This document shows positions 14,401 to 27,900 of a stretch of 64,000 nucleotides of DNA, piece after piece. This DNA is from Corticium candelabrum (taxonomy: Eukaryota; Porifera; Homoscleromorpha; Homosclerophorida; Plakinidae): contig NC_085100.1 in NCBI RefSeq assembly GCF_963422355.1, forward strand, positions 5,855,068-5,919,067. Direction: 5' to 3'. Position numbers and translations under genes: made by a program. The notes under the pieces are model-generated. The model searched no databases, was not told the DNA's origin, and worked only from the letters and a program-made list of their open reading frames with translations. How positions within the stretch are numbered: position 1 is the first letter of the stretch; every line of letters starts with the position of its first letter.

Positions 14401-17400
14401 GTGAAAAATCTCTCTCACCATCTGTCACTAGTGTCGGCAACTATACAACAACTGCCAGAGAAATCTTTATTAAGTGAAAATCTCTCAGTCAAATTCTTGA
14501 AGATCCGGAAAAGTTACAACATCGTCTCATGTGCACAACGGCTGATCATGATTACAATCTTCTGTTAGGAAAAAAAACTCAGATGAAGTTTCAGCCAGGC
14601 TTAATTAATGGAAAGGGAGCTGGTGCCTTCTTGCAACCAATCCCAACGTCAAACTAGCTTGTACTAAAACCAGGCGAATTTCGGCTAGCAGCTTGTTTAC
14701 GTTTAAGGCTTCACCTTCCTTTTTAGGGAATGCATTTCGAGTATCACCTCTTAAAGGGTAACTGCAACGCCAAAATCAAAAATTCCTTTATTTTGGAAAT
14801 TGATAGTTCTAGTTGCATACATGACAAGAAAAACTGTTTTAGATTCTTAAGTTCAGTCTTTGCTGAGATATAGCAGGTTACAGTTGTTTCCAATTCTTCA
14901 AGTTCCGGTAACGAGCATGGTGTATATACACGTCACAGAGAGGAGATGCATGCGCCTGTATAGTCAGCGGCCTGTAAAATGACTACATCTTCATATCCAA
15001 GGCAACGCTGCTAAGGTAGAGGGAACGGCAGCAACAGTTATTCTCCTGAAGAGCCCTCTGGAGGTTTTCACGTGATAATAACGTTCCGTCATTGCATGAA
15101 CCGCAGAAAAAAATTTTTGGGGAGCCATTATAGTGACTAGACCACACAGGTTTGAGCTCAGCAACAGTGTCTCTGAAGCTTTGAGATCGCCTGCTGCTCT
15201 GAAAGCGGACGAGGAAGAAGACAGGCTACCCTATAGCCTGTCACCAATCGCAAGTAGAAGTAGGAGTAGCAAATGTAATCGATGCACATCTGGGTAAGTA
15301 AACAACTATCACAGGTGCAGCTGCAGTCATTGTGAGATGATGGATATGTACTCGTGTGGAGTGCGTGTGCTGTCAAAACGTACTTGAGGTTTTCTCAAAT
15401 AATGACACGATAGTAATGTCAAATACTAGCGACAATAGTGGCACAGTGTACTGGTGAGTTCATGCAAACTCTAGCTATTGCTGTGAGAAAGAGAACAAAA
15501 TGAGTTGACGTTCGTACGTTGAATTCACATTGACACAAGGTTTGACTTCACTGTACAGTATACTGTAATGAATACGACTGCATTCACTACACATGAGGAT
15601 AGCACCTAAACGCAAGTCTAGCAATCAAGAGTCTGACCTCTCCTACCCATTTGACGTACTTTTAGTCTTGCACGAGATTCTTCCTTAACCTCATTTTTCC
15701 CACTTCTCAAATGTGGCGCTCCTTTTCTTTTGCAGAGTGCTGCGATCTTGAAGTGTGGGGGCAGGTAGATGGAAAATGGTGGCCTCAATTTCGCTCTTCT
15801 ACAACCCAGACCAAGTTCTTGAATAGACCTGGCTGTACGTATCTCAAAGCAATCAGGGTAAAAGTGGCTACTACAGACTCCTGTCCACTCAGTAGGATGC
15901 GTCGTCCTCAGAGGTCGCCCCTACGACACAAACTTCTCTGCAATTGTCCTCCTTATTTGCGATTCCCACTGTTTTCTTAGCTTAGAGATCTTCGGAAATC
16001 AAAACAAGCTTGCATATGACTTGCACGAATTGGTACAGCCACACAACACCAAACCATTCTTTCGGCACAGATTCCTTTGTTGACAGAACACGCTAGCGTG
16101 GAGTCTGCCCTCTGTGACGTGTACATACACCACGCCCATTATCGGAACTTGAAGAACCGGAACCAACTTTGACCTGCTTTATCTCAGCAAAGACTTCACC
16201 TAAAATCTAAAATTATTTTTCCTGTCATGTATGCAATTAGGACTATCAATTTTTGATTTTTGCGTTGCAGTTACCCTTACATCAAAACACGGAGGAGGTC
16301 CCATTTGGGCTCATGACTCCATTGTAAACTCTTGGTCAGAATGCCTGAAAGAGCTGGCCGTTCTCCACAAGAAAGAACCAAAAATAGATAACTGAACAAT
16401 GACGGTAGACCTGATATTCTCATATGCGACACAGGTAGTAAGTTGTCTGATCAGGAGATGGATATTTCACTTGCTCATCCCTGGAGTAAAGAGGTCGTCA
16501 ATTGTGCCACGCTGAGTGGATTTGCTGCAAAAAAAGAGAAGAACAAAAATGCTAAAATACGACAGTGCGATTCTTCCAGGAAGTAATGCATCAAACTGCA
16601 TACCTGTAGTGTTTGAGCACTTTGGCTACCTGGGGAGTTGCCGCTGACCGTCTGCTGAACACTTTGTCACTTAAGTCGAAAGATCAAGAAGGAAAGAACA
16701 ACTCTGCTGACTTTAAGACCTACTGGAGATGTCAGTTTTCCATTACACTGCAGAACTCAATGCTCATGTGATCATGAAAAAATTGAATATTGTCCAAGGT
16801 GCTTCTATTTTAGTTGATGAACTCAGGCGTGTCCAGACATGCCCACACTAATTACTTAATTAAGTTATAGTTTAAGTTACAGTTTCAGCTGACATTTTAT
16901 GTATTTTGCAATATCTATTTAACATTATTGTACTAGAAATTTGACATCTGGGAGTGCACAAGCACTCCCTTAGCGCACTCCCTAAACAGGGATGTCACCA
17001 GTAAATAATATTAATCCCAATTTTCACTTTGGGAGAGTATAGCTCTGAAGTGCTTTCATAAAATGCCACAATTTTTATATCATCTTGCATGGCTAAACAG
17101 GAGCCATGATCTTTGACTATCCCTTTGGCACTAGCACGTTCGGACAAAGTTTTTACTGTAAAATTTGACACCCTTTCTCTGCGTGTGACGTAGAGTCACC
17201 TGTGGTGGCTTACCAGTTTATGGGATCTTCGTTGTTCTCGAAGCCGCTCACAGGATCTGCGCTTCTCCATTCATTCCACACGACTTGAAACACTCGACGA
17301 TATTTAGCCTATTCACGAAACCTGAGTGCTGATGATCGACTTGCCAGTTTTGATCTTCATTTCGCTCGAGAGATTTTCATGTCGCTCACAGGATCTTCGC

Positions 17401-20346
17401 TATCCCTTTACTTGCCTGCTACTTAAAACGCTTGTCAATTTACTCGCGAGATCTGCCAGTGCCCACAGTTTGTCGACAGTTTTGTTGGATTTTGTTGGTG
17501 GGAAGTTGTGACTTATTAACTAGAGCAAACTGAGACCCCAAACTTATCATGCAAACATCAACTGTGTCAATAGAACCATGTAGCCTCAAAAGGAGACCTT
17601 CTTACATTAGTTCATAGATCGTGTCTCGCTGTGTTTTGGTTGCATTAGAAGCACTTGGTACAGTTAAACCTAAAGTATGTACTTCCAAATGAGGACAGAG
17701 AGTAAGTTAATACGAGAAATTGTCTGAACAACTAGTGGCCCATTCTCTGCTTCTGTGGCTGGCTGAACCGTGAGCTTCCCACAGAAAGATGCTAGGTCTA
17801 GTCTAGTATTTGGTAAGAGCTCTCCTTTAAAAATATGCAAAACACGTAGTTTTAATGCCACAGTACCACATTTCAACAGTATTTAATGATTTGTAAGTCA
17901 GGTTTTCCACATCATAAAAAATCAAGAAAACAAACCTTTGGATGAAATTTACAGAAGGTTTCGTAATCTTTAAGTAGAGCAACGTCAACTCCATCACCAC
18001 TAACAGCCACCAAGAAGAAACTTCGATCTGATATACAAAACGCAACAAGTAAGTGCACATAAAAACAATAATAGAAAACCTAAAACTTTAAAAAGTTTCA
18101 CAAAAACAACCAACCATTCAAATTAGACTTGATGAGAGTATCTATAAATGAAACTGTTTCCAGTCAAACTCTGCTTCTGTTTTGGAACGAAAATTATTGC
18201 TATCTATAGTCACAACATCATTGACCAAAAAATCAACAAAGGAAAGTGTCTTCTATGCACATCAATGTGAATGAAGTGTTTACTAAACAATGGTACCACT
18301 CAAAACAAGACATAAGAACAGGACTGTTTTCAAGTGAACAAAGTGTTGAAGACCAGAGTATAGCAGTTATAATCTTCCATGCATACACATTCCTCTTTGC
18401 CTAGAATACAGAACCTTTCGTAGAAAGCTATACAAATACTATTTTTAAAATTAACGAAGCACGTGACTGCAAAGCCCTTGTCATAATTGTAGACGCTAGC
18501 TGGGAAAGGTGTTGTTTTGTCCAACTCAAGCTTCATCTGGATGTCATCAGAGAAGATATGAACTGTGTGCAACAACCCATCCAACTGATCAGAGTTTCTG
18601 CCATACAGCTTCAGATCATCCATGTAAAGTAGATGACTGATGAGCTGACGTTTGGCAGTCTCACCATGCCCAGTGGTCATCCGGTAGCCATAACCGATTG
18701 AGAGCCATACAGAAGAGAATTGGAGAAAGTGAGTCCAGAATTATTATTATTTTATGTGTCGGTATGCCCCTCCATAATGGGCAAGTGGGGTTTTTGCCCC
18801 CATCTGGGCACCCACCAACCCAGCAGGTGAGCCCAGCAGGGTACATGTGTCTGTGTAGTCCACACAGCGATCAATGACTAGCCAATTTGATATAAATTGC
18901 AGGCATTACGGTGACCGCAAACTCGATACAGCACGCCTGGTGGATATCAATGACCACCAGGAAAGCACTGAACGTCATCGTCAACGGGACCGTTCGTCAG
19001 ACCACAGAAACTCCCCAACAACGGAAACGAGTCATAGTCTCATGGATAAAGCTAGAGAAACATAAGAAAGAAAGACAGACAAGTTTCATAATTTACTGTT
19101 GTCACTGGGGTTTGAACTCCCAAACCACGGAGTGGTAGCCATTGTTGCTAACCACTAAGCCATGGCGGTGACTTATTATGTCATGCTCAACCAGATCAGT
19201 CTGGTTTGCAAAGTCTATTGCAAGTACCGGAAGCAAACCCTGCTTCAGAAGTTATTATTATTATGTGTCCTGCTCAACCAGATCAGTCTGGTTTGTAAAG
19301 TCTATTACAAGTACCGGAAGCAAACCCTGCTTCAGAAGCACTTAGACCATCACGGCTGTCTAGAAAGAAGACATGACTTTACGAAAGATCCGAGTAGATC
19401 CCAGAAGTACTGTTTTCTGTAAGTGCTGCAGGTTGTGATGACCTGGAATAATGTCCAGCCACCATGCAATACCTGTGTGCACTGTGCCCAAAGCTCCCAA
19501 GACCACCGAAACCACAAGTGTTCGACAATGCCACATGCGGCTTATCTCCACTTGCAAGTTGCTGTACTTCGCCAACTTCTCAGCATGTTTCTTGCCAATG
19601 TTGCCATCAGCAGGACAGCTGATATCAATAAGAAGACAAGTGTTTGTCTTCCTATTTCTGAGACAGATGTTTGGACGATTGGCTTTGATCTTCCTGGCAG
19701 TGGGGATGGTGGTATCCCACTTCATAGTAATGTCATCCATCTCCACAAGCCTATCAGGATGATGCCGGTACCATCTTCTCTCCACTGGAATCCCAAAATG
19801 GCAACAACATCCCAGTGAATGATGGAGGCCACCTGATTGTGTCAATCAGTGTAGTCCATTGGTGCCAAAGCACTACAGCCAGCCACAATGTGGTCAACTG
19901 TTTCCAGGCCTACACTGCACATGCGGCAAGTTATTATTATTTATTATGTGTCGTTATGCCCCTCCATAATGGGCAAGTGGGGTCTTTACCCCCATCTGGG
20001 TGCCCACCAACCCGGCAGGTGAGCCCAGCGGAGTACATGTTTCCGTGTAGTCCATACGGCGATCAATGACTAGCCAATTCAATATAGATTGCAGGCATTA
20101 CGGTGACCGCGTACTCGATACAGCACGCCTAGTGGATATCAACGACCACCAGGAAAGCACTGGACGTCATCATCAACGGACCGTCGCCAGACCACAGAAA
20201 CTCCCCAACAACTGAAACGAGTCATAGTCTCATGGATAAAGCTAGAGAAACATGAGAAAGAAAGACAGACAAGTTTCACAATTTACTGTCGTCACTGGGG
20301 TTTGAACCCCCAAACCATGGAGTGGTAGCCATTGTCGCTATTGTTA

Positions 20347-20391
<45 letters not shown>

Positions 20392-21830
20392 AGGTCTACT
20401 GAAGGTAGTTTTGATGTACCCTACATAACTGATCCCACCTGCTGCATTGTAGCCTATTTTCATTGCAAACTAGAACCTGAAAACAAAGAGCTAATATCAA
20501 GAAACCAATAAGTATGGCTATATTAGTGACAGCTAGAACGTGACGTGGAAGTGAAGTCTACTAATTGCCCAGCAAACAACCTAGTAAACCATTGTTTTGC
20601 ACATTGTTCTCGAAAGATATTTGCCCCTATTTAGTTCTAGTTACGGCATCAACTCACAGCAAGGCCAATCTTGCCTGTGGAAAGTAAAAATCTCAAATTC
20701 AACAACCACAACAGATTGAACTTAAACAACATTTATATCCTCATCTCAAGCCTATTTCCAACTTTAGGTTGTTCCTGAAAACTTCCCTTGATAAAAACAG
20801 TTGAATACTAGATACACAGTATATACTATGTATCCAAACATTGCTGCAGCTTATGAAAACCAACAACACAAAAACAAAGTTTACTAGTCTTCATCTCTAA
20901 TATTAACAAAAGCAATAAGTCTCTATGAAACTGAATACAATGTATAGTAGCTTATAAATTATATAATCACTTTAATTTTATAGCAAACAAGTCTCCTACC
21001 ATCCATGCACAATATCTTACCACTCGACGTTGGCAGTTTGGCCCATCTAGACTGCAAAGTACTCATTTGCTTTGAATTAAAACATGTCTCAATAGAAACC
21101 GCTTCTTCAGCCACAACTGTGTCCTCAGGGCAAAGCGCAGGAAAAGCAAACCAGTAGTAAAAGTAATACTTCTTCAAGTCCTGCAAACAAGTCATTACTA
21201 CATTACTGCAATCAAATACACTTACTTCTCACAGCAAAAGTAAACAAAAAGAACTGCACAAGTAGTGACGGGTTGTCAACTGCTCTACCAGAGACAATTG
21301 ATTCCCATACCTGTATTCAAATATGCAAATCAGATGCAAATATAATGTACCATCTTCAAGATATACAACCCTTCGTCCAGCTTCAGATAGAAGGTGAACT
21401 TTGTCAGCAGTCTTAAATTTTTCCAAAGTGTTTGTGACAACAAGATGTCCGTGTGCCAAGCTATGACGTCCATGAGTAGTAGATAATCTAATGAACAGTT
21501 CTTCAGTGAGAGGTACTCCAGTGTCATTACAAAAATATAAAAAAATTACAGATGAATCAACAAAGTAGATAAATGCAACCACAATACTGATTTGCAGTAA
21601 CTCAGTCACTAAACAAATGTAGGCACATGATCAGTTCTTCACCAATAAATAAATAAATTTGGCTCTAAGTAGACATGAGCCTTAGCTTAAAAGAATGCAT
21701 GTGTTGACAGCCTACCTTGGGAATTTCTATAATAAAATCTTACAAATATTATCCATTTAGAAATTTCTAAGGAGATTATCTTTTAAGGCAATTATCTTCC
21801 CACACGTCTCACACTGACAAATACACACAA

Positions 21831-21902
<72 letters not shown>

Positions 21903-24900
21903 CTACAACTAAACACAAGGAGCTGCCAGATGCTAGTCAAGCCCCCCCCCCAAGCTAACATGGGCTCCTGTGCGCTACTCAAGAAAACTCTAAACCTGCG
22001 GTAGCCATCTCCTGGAGCCCGACCAGGTACTCACAGGAGCATCTGCTTGTGAAGCCACCTGTGATGTGCACGGGTCTAGCCAAGATATTGTGCCAACTGT
22101 CACTAATTCACGCCCACAATAACTTTGGTGGCCATGCCATATAATTGCTCTTGATGGCACGCTCACAAACATACTGTAGTCAAAATTTAACAATTACAAT
22201 ACACTACACTTACACAATTTCTACTTTAGCCATATCAAAGCAAAATAGTATGTTTACGCTTTTATGTTAGGTCTGTCAAGTCTTCAATCATAATCTCTCC
22301 TAACCGATTAGATCCAGAAACATCTGTCTCTAGTAGCTGTTATTTGCTAAGATTACGCTCACAATCAGCTGTCGTGAATAGGATGGCTAAAGCCAATGAA
22401 TCCGCTATTTTTCACTAGGTTGTCAAGCTTTCAGTTTGGTGTTCAACTGTCGGTTAATTACCTAAGATTAAAGGGTAACTGCAACGCAAAAATCAAAAAT
22501 TCTTTTATGTTGGAAATTGATAGTTCTAGTTGCATACATGACAGGAAAATAGTTTTAGATTTTTAATCTATCCAACAGTGCTCATGAGTATGATCAGCAT
22601 TAAGCCAAGTTTCATCGAGGTAGACTATTGGCCTGCCCTCAGAACGGAAAGTCAGAATTTTCCTGAGGTATTCATGATGTGCAGCAGTGATTCTTACAGT
22701 GATTTGGTGTTGTCTTCTTGTTACGTGTTTTGTACCTGAACCCCATCTTCCTGACTGTTCTCTATAGTGTAGATCTGCCGTAGGGGTAGTCTACATCATC
22801 TTGTAACGACAATAGAAGTTTGTCCATTGTTGGAATCTCACCGTTCGTGTAAAATCTGTGCACTCTTCGACATATCACTCCTTCCAAGAAGTTATCTGTT
22901 TGTTGTTGAGTAGGACCACAACTTGGTTTACAGCCTTTCTTTGCAAAACTGGTTACATCGCCTTCAACACGCCGTTCTTTCAAGACATTACAGATAGAAC
23001 TCTCTGATACCTTTAGTGCCTCTGAGGTTCTCCTGACGACGTTTCCAACCATGATTGGTTGTTCTCTCTTCTCCCTGTCAAAGAATTCGTGTGCATTGGC
23101 TATCATTGCTTTTTGCAAACTTCTGAAGACAAAACCGTGCTTTCGCTTGACAATTTGAGAACCAATGCTGATTTCAGATGGTACATCTGCTGTTGGAGCA
23201 GACACTTTGACACAAGGAAGAGAAGATTCTGAAGTACTCACTATCGTATAGAACTGCTAGAGAATGACTATTGTGTGGTATTGTCTGGAAATATAGCTTT
23301 CGGATGCAGTGTACTACTAAGTAATTGTATATGTATATGTTTAACTTATGTAATTGATAATTACCCTAATTCTATTTCCTTCTCCTCCCACTGGGCAGGC
23401 CAAACTGAGGTAGAACCTACCCACAATTCCCACACTGCATCTATTGTTGGAATGGACTTTAACAATGGCAGTAATATTTATGAGATTGAAAAAGTCACTG
23501 GAATGAAGAGCAGCATCAATGTCATCAATAATGTGATGGCTGTTAAGAGCAGTATAAGCATGTCTTAGGAAAGTTCTTAATTAGTATGGGATAGTGAGGG
23601 GATGCTTGCCTAATTATTCTCAAAGCAACAACAGCCAGCATCATTGAAACACACCAAGTCAAATGGACACTGCAAATGATGACACTCTTCTTCTTCATTT
23701 ACATATTTCGTGACGCTAGAACTTCAACGACCATTGAGACAACCAGAGCAGGGCGTAGCGTGACCTCTAGAAATGGGGAGGGGGCTAAACCTCACAATGC
23801 TATGGGACACACACACTTTTATGGCTTCTATTTGACTGATACGTAGAATCAGTGGCAAATCCAGACTGGAAAAGGGTGTGTATATATTATACTAGCTAAA
23901 ATTAAATAGTCCGTTCTTTGCACAAGCAGATTAGATTATTATTTGTTTGTAGTTAAGTAAGTTAAGGCAATGCAAACTTTTATCTGTGTTTCTCGTCCTG
24001 GTGAAACAAGAAAACCTATTAGCGCACAAGGAAGAAAGAAAATCACTCCCAAAATCGGCGTAGCCGCACATAGAAAGTAAATACACGTGCTCATGAAGTT
24101 GCTCACAGAAGTTCACATGGTGCCAAAACTACATGACTTGCTTATACTACATATAAATTCTAACGAACTATACTAACTAGAACACAAGTGTCATATTTAA
24201 TAAAAATCAATAACAGAATCACGTATCCTCTTCGTCCCTCTATATATAACAAAGTCCTTCTTGCCTTTCCTCTGCCATCTGGAAACACGTGGACAAACTG
24301 TGCTTCTCTGTGCACGAGCGTCACCTGTAGGGTCTGGTAAAACGCGAAATGGAACGCGGAAATAATACGAAATGAGGGCCTGTATATATGTGTATCCCGG
24401 ACAATGGAACTACCCATATAATTTGTGCGTAATACATACGTTTGTCTAGATAGAGAATACAGCCACCAGCAGCTACGCTGTGCAATGACTGCAATGGCTT
24501 CTATCTGAAAAGGTTATGTACACGTTTTATATCTGTATGGCACTGTGTGATCTACGTATCCATCTAAATACTAGCTAGTAAATAACTAAATGAACAGAAA
24601 TGTTTGCTTTCATTGTATGACACAATATTTTTTAACAAGAAGGTGCCAAATCAATGTGCGCAGAGGATGAGAAACACAAATAAAAGTTTGCATGGCCTAA
24701 CGTTCTACAAAAATTTATGTTGTTAAATGAGTATCTCATTCTGAGAATCTGTCATGAAGTACATCTCGGTCACATGTATTTTAATCCTTTCTGAAGAATT
24801 AGCAGCCGGACAGAATTGTCATGAAAAATTTCATTCAGAGCTATATCTCGTTCAATTGTCCTGTTCTGAGAAATTAGCAGAACCGACTATCCTAAAGAAG

Positions 24901-27900
24901 ATATGCCGCTACAGATCCCATTCTTTGCCTGGGCTGATTAGATTATTGATTGTCAGTATCCTGTTGTGAAGGCAAATGAAAATGTAACCAAATGTCTTGT
25001 TCTAAGAAAGTAGCAGCGAGTTTCCCTCCAGAGTTATATATCCGGGGCAGCAGAAACTTGGAAGTTTACGAGCAGTTACTTACTCACCCGTACATAGCTT
25101 CACACGTGTATAATTAAATTAGCACACTGTTTGCATTGCGTTTTAGACGTTTTCAACATGTACCCATCAGTTTGAACTCGCTACTTTGATCTTTCACTTG
25201 AGAAGAAACTCATATTCTGTTCTTCGTCTGGGCTGATTAGAGTATTGATTATTAGTTAATATACCGTTAAAAATAAATAAAATTAAAAATGCAACTGAAT
25301 GGCCAGTTCTGATATTGCACAAGTATCCCGTTCTAAGAATTTATCAGTAAGTATATATCTCGTTCACATGTGTTTTTAGTTTCTTTTTAAAAGCAGCCAG
25401 ACAGTATTGACTGGAAAATGGGTGGTGTATATACAGCTTTGGTCCTCACACGTATCTACAGCCCACAATTTTTATGACCACGCCTACAAATGATGGAGGG
25501 CTATAGTCCAGTCTAGCCCATGCCACGCTGGTACTGTGTCATCAAAAGCGTTTCTTATAGAGCTAAAATTGCTTTTACTTCAGCTTGGAAAAGGAGTTTG
25601 CACTCTTGAGAACATTTCCATTGCAAATACTGCTTTTTGTGGTTATTAGCTTTCTTGCTACAATACATCGTAACGTAACATTTCCCACTGTGTCGATGAG
25701 AATTGAAAATGACCTCTTCACCAATTGATATCAGGCATCGTAAAAGTATGGTTCAGAGCTAGCAATATAACACTGTTCACCAAAGTCTGCTTGTTTTTCA
25801 AGAGTTATACGCTTGATCAACCTTATAGCTCATAACAACTGACCCGCTTGTCTCTTACGTTGTTGTAAAGCTAGATTCAACAGCCTTTTTGCTATCACCC
25901 TACACAACAGTCCTGGGTCGGTCCTCAAGAGGGAACCATGCTCTGCAATACAAATTTGAGTTGCCATGGACATGATCCGTTGCAAGCACATAGGTTTGGT
26001 ATAGAAATCATGCGTTGTAGCATAAATGGTTGATACCGACACCCGCTCTTACAGAAGAACTAAACACAAACTCAACCCTACATGGTAGCGTTAGTGATAC
26101 ATTTTTAATGTTTTTGTTTCTTGTTCATTCACTTTTTGCATGAACTGTACTTTGTGCATACAGCTTACAGGGTGCCTCAGAATGAACCCAAACTACAAAG
26201 AATGGGCATTTTCATCAGTAGCTGAGCAAAACAAGTGTGGTAGACGTTGCTCCTAACACTTCCCAATAATGTATGGTGGGTGCACTACTCCCAGGAGAGC
26301 TCTGCTATGCCGCTTGATCTAATTACAGAAGCCGTCAGATGTTACCATATGAAAGTCTAACCTACATCTTTTGAGAGCATATGAAGTGCACTTTCATCAG
26401 TTGAATTCAGTTTAAGTTTACCCGTCCTGGACAATTTGTAGCCGCTGAGCGCATTTTCCTAAATAGACCTACCACACGCGCAGCAGAAAGATTAGTTGTG
26501 CTTCCTTCGTTGTCTTGTCGCAGCACCTGTAGACAAGTTTGTCAACTCCTCGCATGTCTCATCACAAACGTTTTGGGGATCAGAGAACAACAGGAAAGGC
26601 TGCAAGTGTCAGTAGACGTGCCTGCTAGTGCCAAATATTGGAGCTCGCGCAGCGCCTCTGCTTCCAAAATGGTGGAGGACACACTGCTCCACTCACACAA
26701 AATCGTGATAGTCGTATTTTCGAAACCAATTGCAAAATGAAGAAAACTGGTTCTGTCCAAGATAGTTTGCGACAAAGAAACATAACCAGTTCAGTCGGAG
26801 AAAGCGTTGCAAAATGAGAAAACCTGTCTAAAGAATACTTAGTCAGAAGAAATCATGGTATACTTGCAAATACATTTAAAAATAAACCAAACAATTCTAG
26901 CGATTAAAACTTGGCACACATAGAGAAGAAAAGCAGGAGACTTCAGTAATGCTATTGGTTTTTTGCAGTAGTGCTTCTGGGCCAAGATAAAAAGGGGGCA
27001 TAAACGAGCTTATGCATTGACACCCCAGCCATTCCTAAATAGTGACTATGCGTCACGATCAATACCTAATTCATGAAATGCACAGCTGCTAGCATGAGCT
27101 TGCCCCTATGAAAGGGAAGTTCAACAAAAATGAACTTAACTTGTATGAGTAGATCTCACGAAGACAAATCGATCAGTATATGTTACTCCGTTATCTTTGC
27201 TTTCATAACTGAGAATGAGTGCTGTTTCTGTGGTGTGCAATGCCCACATGCCCGCACTCTGCTTCCTAGTCGACTAAGCTCTGCCCACCACAAACAAATC
27301 AATGTGTATATAGATGACTGCTATGGATACCGACAATGCCAAATGTGAATGCAAAGACATTATGAAGGTATGCCTTCTTGCCGTCAACGCTTCCTCTCTA
27401 AAGTAAATGGTGTCGGTACAACTGTTTTTCTGTCAGACTCTTAAGCTAAATTCCTCATTACTACGGCTTATTTAGAAAGCGTGCTTTGCTTGAGTACGTA
27501 ATTGTTTACTCTTGTTCTTTTAATATCCGAAGAGAAACGTCCAGAGAGTCGTCTAGCGTATCCTATAGAGAATGTTCCTATTTTTACATCCGGGATTATA
27601 ACCTACCCATCAGTGGCAAAAGAAAGTAAGCAGACCGGATGTGAAATAGGAACATTCTCTGTAGGATATGCTAGACGGCGCTCTGAACGTTTCTCTTCGG
27701 ATATTAAAAGAACAAGGATAAACAATTACTCAAGCAAAAGCACGTTCTGTAGGTATGCTGTAGTAATGAAGACTTCTGCTTCATAGTCTGATGGCAAAAC
27801 AGCTCTACAGTAGTACCGAAATCATCTTACTTTAGAGAGAAACCACTGATGGCAAGAAAGCAGATCTTCAAAATATCTTTGCATTGACATTTGGCATTCT

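Noticed and set aside
17670..17876. Open frame with an acceptor-like AG between Atg7 exons 5 and 6
   Set aside because: Its translation does not match Atg7, and exon 5 continues naturally into the exon at 1064-1152 in frame and homology.
19107..19162. A functional tRNA gene at the SINE head
   Set aside because: The A and B boxes are good but there is no cloverleaf acceptor stem, and the unit continues into a 300 bp body found twice.
22762..23241. A host transcription factor with an HTH
   Set aside because: The downstream VYLDETW motif and the attached TIR show that it is a transposase.
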